The notes under the pieces are model-generated. The model was not told where the DNA came from. It made no database searches and was given only the letters and a program-made list of their open reading frames with translations. From NCBI GenBank assembly GCA_963920525.1, contig OY986439.1, positions 45,792,982 to 45,856,981 of the forward strand: a stretch of DNA of 64,000 nt, written 5' to 3'. This stretch comes from Dichetophora obliterata. Taxonomy: Eukaryota; Arthropoda; Insecta; Diptera; Sciomyzidae. Below, one piece after another: positions 35,147 through 47,298 of the stretch (the stretch's first letter is position 1; the number at the start of each line of letters is the position of its first letter). The translations under genes and the position numbers were made by a program.

Positions 35147-38100
35147 ATTTGCATTGTTATGAATATTTGCAAAACATAAATGAAATAGTCGTATTCGTTA
35201 ACAGTGCTATTTCAGATGTCAGTCATCCCAAAGAATTTTCGTTGAATCTTGCTCACAAATTGACTAAAAACTCATACTGAGCGGCTTGTTGTAAGTACCG
35301 GAAAAATTTAAGTGAATATGAGTGAGTCAGTGTTGCCATTTTTTTTTAAAAACTTGCAATTTCAGAAAAGAAACTTTTTGGTGAAAAACCTGGAACTAAA
35401 AAAAAAGAACTAAAACGTATATTTTTAAACTGTGTGCTTTAAAATTATCATTATTTTATTCGAAACAAAGTATTTGTAAACAAAACAAAAAGAATTGCAT
35501 ATATTAACTAAAATCATTTAAATTATAAAGTTAATGAAACGGCAAATTTCGAACAGTCACAAATGATGAAATAAAATTATTTTTTATACATATATTGATA
35601 AAACTTTTTTTATGATTTCTGACGATTGTTTGAAATTGGTGCAGTTCACATAGTTTTTTCCTAAATAAATCTTTAGTTCGAAGAACCCCACACAATGTGG
35701 GAATTTCAAATTTATTTCTGATTTTAGTTTTATTAATATATATTTGTGAAAAAATAAAAAAATTCTATATTTCCTGTTGCTACAGGAATCAATAACACAG
35801 CCTAAACTAGTTTTTTTCCCACACGTTATTTTTATTTCCTCATAAATATATGAATAAATTTTACGGTTTTAATGATTTTCGAACGTTAAATATTATAAAG
35901 CTAAATTTGTGCAATCTGTTAATTTAGTGGTGGTACTCACTACAACTGATTTTGACAATTAATTGTCAAAACTTTGGATAGCTGAGTCGATTTGGGCTCG
36001 TCAATTTTTTTTAAAATTTTTATTGCTTTTTCTGTTAAAAAAATCTCGAAAATTTATATTTATAAATTTCCAGAAATTGTATGTTTACTTCAATGTAAAA
36101 AAATGCAGAAAACGTTAAAAATTTTAACAAGTCAATGTATAACTACCTTTACGCTGCAGAAACATATATTGATTTCTAAACATTTTTAACGTTTTCTGCA
36201 TTTTTTATTTTTTATTAAGTACTAGTTTGTAGTTTTGTATAAATATCCATTTTTCGTGATTTTCCTAACAAAACATAGTATACGTCTGTGCAGAGTTCCA
36301 AAAAAATCTTCCATACGTCATTTTGTATTATGATAAATTACAGAACCCACAAAAATCAATAAGTTTCATAGAGTTTCGGAGATTTTTCGAAATTTAACTC
36401 AACTTGCTTTTTCATGGGAGTTAACACCGGCTTAATTCGCCAGAAACATAGTATTTTATAACTGCTTAATTTTTTGAATTGAATTGAATTATTTATTTTT
36501 TTATGGTTTGTGGGATTTTTGTGGTATTTTATAACTGTAGGATTTTTGGTGTAATTTTTATGGCTTTAGGGTTTTTGGTTGGAATGTTTTAGTAAAAATC
36601 TCCCACGTGGGAATTTTTTTGAATTTCTGTGGGAAAAAGATAATTTTTGTGGGAATTAGAACTGGCAACTTTCCATGTGATAATTCTTGAGCGCATGTGT
36701 ATGCTTCTGAGAATTATTAACTATTTGGCCAGCGCTTTATCGACGAGGGGATTAGAGGGGTTTTACCCTCCCGTAATCTAATATCATACCAACTAAAACT
36801 AATTATAAAAAAGTTTTCAGCTAACTTGAAGAAGGAGTATAGCTGGATTTAAGTAGAAAAACTAAATATTACATTAACTTAAAAATTTCAATTTCAGTGG
36901 ATTGAAATGGGAGCGAAGGACAAATGGATTTATCTATTTGTGTAAGAGTTATCGATTTGTTTAATACAATATTTGTGTTCATTGATCCCCTAAGGAAACT
37001 TTCTATTTGTTTTCTTGCTATAGTGGTTAACAAATCTTTTTAAAGATAACTAAATAAGCTTTTACAAAAATGTTAAGTCAATAAAATCCATTGAGTATTT
37101 CACATTTCATAGCTATTTGTATGTATATGTAAACTCAAAAACTACCGTTATTAGTATAATTTTTGAATTATTAAAGCTTGAAAATTTATCTTTGGTGTAT
37201 ACCATTTAAGAGTGATTTCATTTGTATGTTGTTTTTTTTCAAGCATATTTATTTTTTATATTTTATTTTAAGGCAAAATTGAAGCTGTAATATTTATATG
37301 AATTAATATTTCTAGCCAGTGAAAAAATTTTAAAATTTTAGCTGATCACTTTTGGTCAACAGCTTTTATTTTATAAAATCAAATAGTTTATCCTTGCAAC
37401 AAACATATTTAACTTACAGTTAATTCGAAAAACTAAAATTGATTTTGAAATTTGATTGATTGATGAAAGATAAAACTTTAGTCTTTAAATATCTAATGTA
37501 TTATTTGCATATAAATAATCGAAATTTTTGAGAAAAAAACGGTTTTGTCACAACTGAAAAGCAACCATAATATAAAACTACTCATAAAATTCAATTTATT
37601 GCTAAAATTTTTTGATGTGTATTTTTTCGAATAGACTATTAAATTATCTTTCATATGACATGTTAATTTTCTATATTTTTTAAAAATTGGAAAAGATATA
37701 GATATTTTATTGAACAGATCTTTTACCAAGGGAAAAAATTTAAAAATCGATAACTATCTAAAGCTAAAGCTAAAAGCTATAAAAAGCTATCGATTTTTTG
37801 TTCGACCAAATTAATTTGTTAGTGGTTCTTAACAAAAAATCTCTTTAAAATTACGGCGCCCGAGTTATCGTAATCGTGCCATATGTTGAAACCCCCAAAC
37901 ACACTTTTTACGTACGCACACAAGGCATACTCAAGGCGAGCATGCGCCAGCAACAACAAAGCTGTGTGGTGTTTCGAGTTTTATGTTTGAGGAAAAAAAG
38001 TAAAACTCGACACATGATTTTTATTTTTGAGCGAAAAAATAAAACTCAACTAATAATTCTTATTTCTGGGCATAAAAATAAAAATTGAGTTATAACTTTT

Positions 38101-38243
38101 ATTTCTGAGCGAAAAAAATAAAAATTGAGGAACAATTTTTATTTTTGAGCAATATAAATAAAACTCAAAAATAAGTCTTATTTCTGAACAGAAAAATAAA
38201 AATCAAAAAATAACTCTTATTTTTGATGAAAAAAATAGAAATC

Positions 38244-38942
38244 AGTGAATTATAATTAAATTCAATTTTTATTGGTAAAACTCAAGAAATAAAAATCATA
38301 TCTTATTTCGATAGAGGATGCATTAAGCAGCATAATGAAGTTATCCAAAATGTGCTCCGACAATGGGAACATGTTGATTTTTTTCGATTTAATTTTTGGA
38401 AATAATCGTTATTTTCTATCCCTGGTATTTTTACAAGTCTTAACAAATGAGATGTAAGTACAGTAAACAAATAAAATAACAAAATTAACAAAACATATTC
38501 AAACACATATTAGCTTTAGAATATTGCTAAAAGTTATTATCCTTAACTTTTGAGATTAAGTTAAGGAAATAAAATATAGTTTCTTTAATGATTACCCTCG
38601 GTCATGATTTAATTCATTTTGAAATATTTCAATCATTTGATTTCTAGAACTTAAAATTTACCTTAAAGACTTCAACAATGACTTAAAGTGATTGCAATCT
38701 TTTCATAAGAATTAAAAAATGCAACCAATTAGGTTTTTCTGTCATGACTGTGATTCAATGAAATTATGCATTTAGAAACTCAAAAATGATTTCAAGACTT
38801 CTGGTGTTGAAGTCATTGCAATCAAAAATGATTTAAAGATGGTAATCATAACCTGAAGTCATTGGCTAAGAAGTTACTGACTGCAATACAAAATGATTGT
38901 AACTTTTTATTAATCTGGTGCATTCACTGTATGTGAAATAGT
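38244..38942. repeat. Subrepeat tail and AATGACTT-word block right of the palindrome
   Basis: Just outside the right arm, AACTCAAGAAATAAAAATCA continues the subrepeat vocabulary of the arm ends. From 38600 to 38920 the AATGACTTAAAG and GAAGTCATTG words appear. No coding sequence. Confidence 0.5.
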
Positions 38943-38943
38943 A

Positions 38944-39921
38944 CACTCAAAAATATTTGTGTGTAAATATTACTAATAACTGCGAGCATTCAGCTATGAA
39001 TAGGATTCGTAGAACTGACGTATCTTAGTACATATTACGAATATTTTATTCGTATTTGTTCAAAAACAAATGAATATTGTACGAATACATTTCTTCCATT
39101 TACGAATGATTATAATATCTAATAACGAAAAAAAAACATTTTGTCTGAGCTGGAGTTTGAACCTCGGCTTTTTAGCTTACTGGCCACGCTCTCCATTTAC
39201 AGGCTACATCCCCTTTACAATCATACAGTTCCTTATATTCTGTAGTTGTTCGACAAACCAGCCAAAATAAAATAAAAAATTCTTTCTGAGCTGGGGTTTG
39301 AACCTCAACACTTTAGCTTGAAGGCTACGCACTCCACCTCTAGGCTACAGCCACTTTACTATCTGCATGTTTCCTTATTTTTTGTAGTTGTTCGACAAAC
39401 CAGTCCAAAAAAAAAATATTCTGTCTGAGCTGAGGTTTGAACCTCGGCTCTTTAGCTTGAGGGCTACGCACTCCACCACTAGGCTACAGCCACCTTACAA
39501 TCATATAGTTCCTTATTTTCTGTAGTTGTTTGACAAGCCAGGCTGAACGACTTCGGTTTTAAATTTTTTAAACTCAACTTATAATTCGTACATTCTACGA
39601 ATAATTTTTACAGTCAAACTACGAATGAATTTTTTTCTACTAAGATGATTTTTCATTCGCTAAGAATTCATAAAAATTACGTAGATATTCGTACAAGAAA
39701 TTTATGAGTACTATTATTAATTGAATTGATTTATTTTTGTTTACAAATATCTTAAGTATATAAACGAATATATTCGTAAATACTACATCAGGTATTATGA
39801 ATTGAATTATGAATAAATTCGAAACAATACAAATACTTTGTATATTGTCCGAATATTTGTAGAATGTACGAAGATTTTCGTATATCGTTCATTGAAATTT
39901 TACTAATAAATGTTTGGAGTG
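38944..39921. mobile_element. TTCGTA-rich TIR element with three tandem tRNA-like modules (copy 1)
   Basis: It starts CACTCAAAAATATTTGTGTG and ends with the complement of CACTCCAAACATTTATTAGT, flanked by TA on both sides (38942-38943 and 39922-39923). The subterminal parts are full of TTCGTA, TACGAA and ACGAAT words in both orientations. The middle holds three tRNA-like units in tandem. A second copy lies at 58319-59345 and a partial third at 60075-60270, sharing the phrase GAACGACTTCGGTT next to the modules. No protein is encoded, so it depends on a transposase elsewhere; the TA target suggests a Tc1/mariner-type source (inference). Confidence 0.75.
39143..39541 (-). repeat. Three tandem tRNA-like (A box/B box) modules
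   Basis: Units start near 39143, 39283 and 39421, about 139 bp apart. Read on the minus strand each has a TAGCCTAGTGGTGG-type A box, GCTAAAG, then a GGTTCAAACCTCAGCTCAG-type B box, then a linker ending GGTTTGTCGAACAACTACA. The spacing between boxes is tRNA-like. The head resembles that of the SINE at 47299, so both stem from a related tRNA gene or one from the other. Repetition in tandem within a TIR element is unusual. Confidence 0.72.
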
Positions 39922-39923
39922 TA

Positions 39924-40799
39924 ATTTTTAACAAATCTTTAAATACTTTTCATAGTTCTTCTGAACTGTATCTACTTTATTAAAGACATTTTATGAATTA
40001 TTGAGTAGAACATATGGCATTACAGCATTTCAAAATAATAACACCAGGACTCTGTTTCGAAGAATAGAATGAAAGATATCTTCCATCGTAAGCTTTGTTT
40101 TAATATTTTATGATGCAGAGAAAATTTTGTATGCCATCAGTTACTTGTCTATGCAACTATTCCTAACAATCAATAATCTATCCAAAATTTTTTATTTATT
40201 CGCGTATCGTGCAATATCGCGTATAAGTATACACGTATAAGTATACGCGGTATTGCACGCGCAACGACGATATACTTCTATTCTTAAAATTTGTTATCTA
40301 TTATATTTAAGCTCCATGAATTTAAATATTGGTATTAGTTCCTGTTTTGGAGACTACAAAAATCTAAGCATGGAAGTTTTCAAATAGTCTGATGTCTCAA
40401 GCCTGTACAGAATTTCACTTATACACACTATTCAGTTTTTAATACGACAGAAAAAGTTTATTTTATTCCATACGCTTACTTATGCTCGATTTTTTAAGTA
40501 GTAATCACAAATTGTTAAAAACCTGGATGTCAATCATTACTAAAAATATTGAATAGTTAAAATTTCCTAGACAGAAATAGTAAGAAATGCACGCTTAATA
40601 TCTTTAATATTATATTTTTTTTTTTTTAAATATTTCACTTAAAAAAAATAATACTGAAAAAACACCGGAAGAGATTTTGCCAACTTTTTACTGTGTTTAA
40701 AAAGCACTTAGCTAGTATACCACAGCCACCACTAATTAATTTATTTAAATTTCTACCAGTTTATTCAGTTAGATATAAATATTCTAGTTTTTTTTCTAA
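39924..40799. other. AT-rich DNA with one 60-bp palindrome
   Basis: At 40201-40262 the sequence CGTGCAATATCGCGTATAAG, then TATACACGTATAAGTATACG, then CGGTATTGCACG is nearly self-complementary and unusually rich in CG steps. Otherwise I see no feature. Confidence 0.55.
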
Positions 40800-41433
40800 A
40801 CGGTTAACAATTTTGGACTACTTATTAATACAAACTTTGGTTTAAAGGAAGTTTTAATCAAAAAAGTACTATTTTTTTAATCCCTACTGTAGTTTTATTT
40901 AGCTGGGTCTCAAATCCATGTTCTTGAATGGAACTTGCTAGCATTCTTAATGATGCAAAATAAGCTTAATTTTGTTAGCAACTGAGTTGGACGAGAGGAT
41001 AAGATGTTGGACCACCACATCAGAGGACGTGGGTTCAAATCACAAACTGGTCAGAAAATTGTTTATTTTAGTTTAATTTAGCTGGGTCTCGAACCTACGT
41101 TTCTGCTTGCTTACTTGCTTATTAACTGCAAGCTTACTTGCATTCGTAGTGATTCAAAATAAGCTTAACTTCCTTAACAACTGAGTTGGACGAGTGAAAA
41201 GGTGTCAAACCAGCACTTCAGAGGACGTAAGTTGAAATCGTGAACAGGTCAGAAAATTCATTTATTAAAGTTGATATTTATATTGCATTTTATTAATTTT
41301 TTGTGGATTAAAAACTAATCTTTTTGGATTAGAAAATTTTAAGCTTTTCCTTAGATTAAAAAAGCATTATTTTTTGGTGTTGTCCTATATTTAATCCAAA
41401 AAAATTTTAAATTTAGTCCCGATTTTTAACCGT
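40800..41433. mobile_element. 634-bp TIR element with two direct tRNA-like units
   Basis: Starts ACGGTTAACAATTTTGGACT and ends with the complement of ACGGTTAAAAATCGGGACTA. Two units of about 179 bp lie inside (about 40901-41079 and 41080-41262). Each begins AGCTGGGTCTC, holds AAAATAAGCTTAA, CAACTGAGTTGGACGAG and a B-box-like GGGTTCAAATC (41031-41041; AAGTTGAAATCG in the second), and ends GGTCAGAAAATT. The first words (AGCTGGGTCTCGAACCTA) are themselves a B box read on the other strand, so the units may face both ways. No coding capacity. Confidence 0.6.
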
Positions 41434-43288
41434 GTAGTTGTATTCCTGTAATTTAAATATATCAGTTGTTATCATTTGAGCTCGGCGACCACTATTAAAA
41501 TTTATTAGAATTATAATTTATCCATCAATCGATGGCATCATTGATCAATGTTCGTATTTGAAGGACGTCAAAAACTCCAGTTTTTAGTTTTTGCATACTC
41601 AGCTTACTCAGAATATTTGTGTAATCCGCTTAAGAAAAAAAAGTTTTTTTAATTTTTTTGGCTCCAAAAATGCAATGTTTTTGAAAACGAGTCGTGACAT
41701 AATAATTCTCATTTTGAAATTTTCATATTTTCGAAAAACTTCAAACTTTATCATTTTTTTTATTGCCTTTTTTAATTTTAAGATAATAAATTTCCGAAAA
41801 CAGCAAACCTATTTTATTTTCTACCAGCCCGACTTGAATTCCGTGAAGGATTTTGGTCACGTGGTGGTATTGATCACGTCCGTAGCGTGTTAACAACGCT
41901 GAATCAGTGGTTTTCAGTAACTAAATTGCCATTAAGAAAGAGCTGCTTAGTTTCATCACATTTTTCATGATTGTACTCAACTCTTTTCTATAAGAGGAAA
42001 TACCCTGCTTAACCAAAAAAAATACTTTCTTTTAAAACTAGAAAACGTATATAAAACAAAATAATTTTCTGGAGTAAAGACCAATTTGCTTCGTGCAACC
42101 AAATAATCTTCTATATATTAATACGTGAACACAAAATTTGACCCTCTTTTTACCAACTTTTAGTCAACACACTCGAATTCAACTTATATCATTTAAAAGG
42201 TCTGGTTCATACCAAGTGTGCAATATAACTTTTAATGAAATGTTTTGTCAGATAGGTACAAATTAGAAATTAAAAAACACTTTTTCTCCATATAAAGAAC
42301 AGCAACAAAATTCACATTCTACTCACACATTCGCTCATTTGAACAGCGTTGCTGTGGGAGAGTAAAATGCGATGTGTGGTTGTTGCAGTTTTTTCTTTCC
42401 TATTTTTTTTTGGATCCATTCAACCAGCACACAGTGGGGTATTGAACCCTGAAAATGGATATAAATTTACCTAGAAGACGAAGGGAACTTTTGACTATTT
42501 TTTTAGTTAGAATGGGTCCAAATAAGAAAAAAAATGTCCGTCTGTTTGTCTGTCGACACGATTACAGCCGTACTTTAAAGCTATCGTAATGAAATTTGGT
42601 AATTAACTTGTAAAACGAAACGAAGGCCGATCATGATGCGAGACACGGTAAGCAACACAGTTTTTCATATAAAACCCAAAAATGCTAAACCATGAGAGAA
42701 ACCAAGGTGTGTTTAAAATAAATATTGAGGTTAAAAACATAACAGGACAGACTTACACATTTGACTAATCTAAAAGTCACCTCACGGGTAACACTACGAG
42801 GGTACTAACAAATGTTCGCTAAGTTGCTGTCATATTATAAGTTTTTAATAAATCAAAAATTACATACTGTTTGTTATAATCTTACGATATATCACTCTTA
42901 TTTTCAGAAAGATCGGTTAAAATGGAGACAAGAAAGTTATTGAGTTATTTGTAAGGTGGTCCCAAAAAGCTGATTGAAAGGCGGTGGATATGTTTGAAAG
43001 AAATGTTGGTAGGACTAACAAAAGAATCTCTAGAGGTTAATTCGGGAAAGATATAAACTCTGTTGGACAAATTTTTTTACGCGGTTCTTCCAGTGAAGCC
43101 ACCAAATGACAAAATAAGCGATAATAGTAAAGAATTTATGTTTGTGTTTGCGTTCAAGCACACAAACTACAAAAATTAAAAACGAGTGCCGTCATCTTCG
43201 CTATGCTTCTTTATTGCTCTGTTTTGTCAAATCTACGCTTCAATGCCTTACCATACGCTACGTTAGTGTTTAATTTAGCTCATTACCT
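41434..43288. other. Intergenic DNA with transposon-like non-coding words
   Basis: At 42530-42930 phrases such as GTCCGTCTGTTTGTCTGTCG, ATGAAATTTGGTAATTAAC and AGAAAGATCGGTTAAAATGG resemble non-coding parts of insect repeats. No RT or transposase motif was seen. A 100-codon frame at 41591-41893 is Phe/Ile-rich noise. Confidence 0.4.
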
Positions 43289-43374
43289 TATAAACGGTGT
43301 TTTTTATAGAGTAATACAACTTTGAGTTGCCATCACTGCTTTATATGACCACTCATTTAACAGCTGATAGTTGT

Positions 43375-43558
43375 TTTTTATTTAATTTGCTTCGACATTT
43401 CATAAAAGATCAACTTACACCAGAGCAATGCGTGCAAATTGTGGAAATTTTTAATCAAAATAATGGTTTTTATTTAATTTGCTTTGACATTTCATAAAAG
43501 ATCAACTTACACTAGAGCAATGCGTGTAAATTGTGGAAATTTTTAATCAAAATAATGG
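43375..43558 (+). repeat. 92-bp tandem duplication inside the mariner gene
   Basis: 43375-43466 and 43467-43558 are the same 92 bases with a few differences (TTCGACATTTC against TTTGACATTTC; ACACCAGAGC against ACACTAGAGC; GTGCAAATTG against GTGTAAATTG). The duplication covers the codons for the first helix-turn-helix and shifts the frame, as 92 is not a multiple of three. Confidence 0.92.
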
Positions 43559-44572
43559 TTCTGTTCGTCAAACTTATCGTGCAAATGTCCATTTTATGGC
43601 GTACATAATCGTCCTTCAGAGCTGCTAATTCGAAGAACAATTGATCGTTTTTGGAACACATTTACTGTTACTGATAATGTGCATCCCGTGAGACGCCGAA
43701 CAGTGCGCATTGAAGAATATGCAGCCGCTGTACAGGAAAGCATTGAAGATGATCCTACTCAATCAATTCGTCGCCGTTCTCAGCAACTGTGGTTGTGTCC
43801 TTCCACTTTATGGAAGATTTTACGAAAAGATATTGGCTTAAAACCTTTCAAGATTCAACTTGCGCAGGAATTAAACCCAAATGACCATCGTATGCGCCAG
43901 CACAAATTAATATTGATTTTGAATTTCCATGTAAAATTTTATTATCCGATGAAGCCCATTTTTGGTTGAATGGGTACGTAACTAAACAGAATTGTCGTAT
44001 TTGGAGTGAGAAGAATCCACAAGCTTTTGTCAAAACACCATTACATCCACAGAAAATTACTGTTTGGTGCGCTTTATGGGCTGGCGGAGTCATTGGCCCA
44101 TATGTCTTCAAAAACGATGATGGTGAGAATGTTACTGTCAATGGTGAGCGGTATAGGAACTTGATTCGAAGTTTTTTCGTGCCTCAATTAGTTGGCATTA
44201 ATCTTGCTGATATGTGGTTCCAACAGGACGGAGCCACATGCCACACAGCGGGCGCTACAATTGATTTACTCAAAAAAATTTCACGAAAAAAAAAGATTTG
44301 ACGAAAAAAAAATTTGACGATATGGCCCAATTAATTGGCCCCCAAGATCGTGTGATTTAACCCCATTGGATTATTTTCTTTGGGGTTATGTAAAGTCACT
44401 TGTCTACGTCGATAAACCACAAACAATTGAACACCTGGAAATCAACATTCGAAGAGTTATCGGCGAGATACGACCGCAAATGCTGCGAAAAGTTTGTGAA
44501 AATTGGTGTTCCAGATTGCGCCTTGTACGCGCCAGCCGTGGCGGTCACATGGCCGAAATTATATGTAATCAA
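43392..44572 (+). pseudogene. mariner-family transposase, frameshifted
   Basis: N-terminal helix-turn-helix: LTPEQCVQIVEIFNQNNG, present twice because of the duplication, then SVRQTYRANV. The linker reads RRRTVRIEEYAAAVQ and SIRRRSQQL at 43679-43800. The catalytic part has the first Asp in ILLSDEAHFWLNGY (43948-43950), the second in MWFQQDGATCHTA (44227-44229) with 92 residues between, and the third in a CDLTPLDYFLWGYVKSL-like stretch (44354-44356). A duplicated ACGAAAAAAAAA block between the second and third Asp prevents measuring the last spacing exactly; it would be about 35-36 without it. Transposases of this family cut at TA sites. This copy cannot make one. Confidence 0.9.
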
Positions 44573-44679
44573 TAATGTCATAAAATGCAATAAAGCCCGT
44601 CTCATTGATATTAAAAATATATGTAACTATGTTTTATTATAATTTAAACTTGTATCACTCTATAAAAAACACCCTTGTA

Positions 44680-46954
44680 AAGACAGTTGCTCGAATTTCG
44701 ACAGCAGGCGATACAAGTTTTAAATAATTTTTATTCGTGTAAATTAATTTCTTATACAAAAAATTTTTTCCGTGTATAACTAGCACGAACCATTCTATTG
44801 AAAACCTAGTTTTGAGGTTGAATTTTCTGGTTAGATAATACTATTATCACCATACTAAAACGATAGAGATTCAGACTGATTGATTTACTATGTTTTTAGA
44901 TGCAATGATTTTTTTTAGATAAAACATTTTCCTTATGAATATATCGTTCTTGAAATAGCAACATGTAAATAAGAACATACTTCTATACACTTAAGAAAAT
45001 ATGCGCTTCCATGCTATTATATTAATATTTTTTTATAGCTTTTTTTGCTATGTCGTGATTAATCACACAATAACCATGCTAAAAAATAGGACCACAAATG
45101 TAACAACAAAATAATTTTTTTTTTAAATTGATTAAAAATATTATCAGATCTATTAGATCTGTTTGAAGGAATGTTTTTCTCTGCGTGTTTACTCCAAATA
45201 GAGCTTCTTTTACAATCATCAAACGGAAGTTTTATGTTACTATAAATATACATACTGATGACTTGAACTTAAAACTGTTTTCTCTCTGATTTGAATACGA
45301 CACAATCAAGGCTTGTCAATAAAATCGTGTTGGCAACATTTTTATGATGCTCCTTAAGAAGGATCATTAATATTGCGGTAAGAAAACCTTATCTTGTTCG
45401 GTTGCCACTTAAATAAATATCGAGATAACGCAATTTAAATGCCATTAAGTTGAGCACCCAATTATGGGCGAAATCTTGCTGCTGTTGTTGTTGTTGTTGC
45501 TGCTTTTACTTTTAGCTGCTTGCTGTCTGCCCTCGCTTTGCGGCTTTTTCCTGTACGCTTTTGTTCTTCTCTTGCTTGTTGTTGTGGTTCTTTATGGCGC
45601 TCATTTAACATTCATTCATTGTTTCATTAAATAAACGTTGCGCATGCGCAGAGAGCCTTGCAACGGCTACATTTTAACGTTATGGCCTCGGCGCCAATCT
45701 TTAAATTTGCACAAACATTCAGAACTGTTAATTTATGTTTTGGTGAACATGTTCGTTTTGTAAGAAACAATACGATAACATTTCATTTCCTGAGTTTGTA
45801 GTCATTAATCCAAGCAGTGGTTAAATTGAAGAAAAAAAAAATACAAATGCTGAACATATAAAAACTTAAATGACTCAAAATTCTCAAGGCTTAATTAAGC
45901 TATACTCTACTATTGCTGTATGTTTTTAGGATTTTCGTCTCAAGGCGCTGAGCCACCCAAGTTCTGCCTCTGAGCCGCCCCGTTGCTCAACGTGTCGCTA
46001 TTGCTTAAGTGTCCCTCGTCAATGTGCCGCTGTTGGCCCTAAGTTCGTCCGTCCAAACTGTCTATTGTCTGCTTTACGTGTCGAAAAATGTTACAAACTC
46101 AATTGGATTAAATTCGCTCGTTTGCACAGCTGCCGAAGGTACTGAAGTGCTTCTTGGTGGCAACAATGAAGATTGAAAGACTGTTCATAACACACGCTCA
46201 CACCCTCGCACCTGGTGTTGTGATGGATGCTCTTGGGACACTTCAAGATAGAAATGGTTTTGCTGACCACGAAAAAAAAACATCTGCAGGAAAATTTGTT
46301 AAAATTAAAAAGAGAATCAGAAAAATATTTAATTCTTGCAAGCCAGATCTTGGCTTGTGAATTAGAAGCTAAAACATTAAAACTGGAAAAAAATTTATAT
46401 TTGGGGGTAGTGCTACAAAATATTAAAAACTTTCTTTTAATAAAATTTGTATGAGATAAGAGGAAATATCTGAATGTGTTTGCATATGCCGAGGTTAATG
46501 TCTTATACTTCTAGCCATAATATTAAGTTAACTCAACTTCCAGGCAACTTAGAAAAATCTTAAACTCGTTTTTGACACATTCCTAACATAAAAATAAAAA
46601 TTTCTTGAAGAAGAAAAGTCTTGAGATGTGGTAACGCTTCTGATAGACTCAGAACGGAGTTTGAAATGAAACACTGTGATTTTAATCGGATGTAACCATT
46701 TCATTATGCTTAATGATTTTTTGGCTTGATGGGATTAGAGACCTTAAATCAATAAATTGAATGTGTTTGATAAAAAATGTTCAAAGAACCAAAACATTGC
46801 TTAATAAAGCCAAAATACGAACACTGTATGTGCGCATTGTACTAATTTGCCTAACCCATTTTCGGCCGCTGCTCGATTTTTAGACCACCAAAACTATGAA
46901 ATTAATTTCTGAATAGAATTATAACAAATGTTTTTCAACTAATTTCGCACGTAC
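44680..46954. other. Intergenic DNA with CTG/TTG tract and an exon-like island
   Basis: A CTG/TTG tract lies at 45478-45503. The interval 45930-46370 is less AT-rich and open in overlapping frames (68 and 75 codons; ERLFITHAHTLAPGVVMDAL in one). I recognise no family; it may be a decayed exon or retroelement gag. Confidence 0.4.
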
Positions 46955-47298
46955 ACACAGAAATAATTACTTGCTTGAATCAAGGAAATGTTTTGCTTAA
47001 AAGCAAATCAGCAAAACTTTGCTCAATCACGGTGTAATTTTAGAAAAAGATTGCTCAATTGAAATCACTGCTCTTGTTTTTAAGAAAAAGCAAAATAATA
47101 TTAAATTTAAGCAAAACTTCGCTTACTTATTATAATCTACATAAGCAAATTTCTACTTTATTCAAGCAAATGTTTGCTAAGTAATTATAAGCTCAAATTG
47201 TAAATTTTTACTAAGCTAAAGCAAATATTTGCTAATTTATTATAAATTCAAATAGTATTACTAAACTCATGCAAATATTTGCTAAGTTATAATAAACT

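Larger units (their letters stand above)
31821..38243. repeat. 6.4-kb near-perfect palindrome (two ~3.1-kb arms)
   Basis: The arms 31821-34918 and 35147-38243 are inverse copies about the axis 35032.5: every position x in the left arm matches 70065 minus x in the right arm. Frames read in one arm reappear in the other with identical or nearly identical products (33876-34073 and 35992-36189; 32336-32572 and 37493-37729; 31977-32189 and 37876-38088). By eye only a handful of substitutions show, for example 33635/36430 and 33183/36882. The outer 400 bp of each arm is a series of diverged CTCAAAAATAAAAATT-like subrepeats. No transposase or other recognisable coding sequence lies in the arms. A transcript across it would form a very long hairpin RNA. 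Confidence 0.95.
43291..44677 (+). mobile_element. mariner-type transposon with matching TIRs
   Basis: 1387-bp element between TA dinucleotides (43289-43290 and 44678-44679). The left end reads GGTGTTTTTTATAGAGTAAT then ACAA; the right end is its complement with one change (GGTGTTTTTTATAGAGTGAT then ACAA). The inner strand carries one transposase gene on the plus strand. It is broken by a 92-bp tandem duplication near the start, at least one frameshift near 43900 and a short duplicated A-rich stretch near 44290. Confidence 0.92.

Noticed and set aside
33876..36189. Identical 65-codon frames in both palindrome arms
   Set aside because: They read through AT-rich DNA and a small hairpin. Their identity follows from the palindrome and says nothing about coding.
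31977..38088. Mirror frames with Lys/Arg-rich product at the arm ends
   Set aside because: They translate the AATAAAAATT-type subrepeats, so the similarity to a basic protein is only compositional.
45461..45625. A 53-codon frame starting MGEILLL with a long Leu run
   Set aside because: It is the translation of a CTG/TTG repeat; hydrophobicity arises from the repeat and no downstream domain exists.
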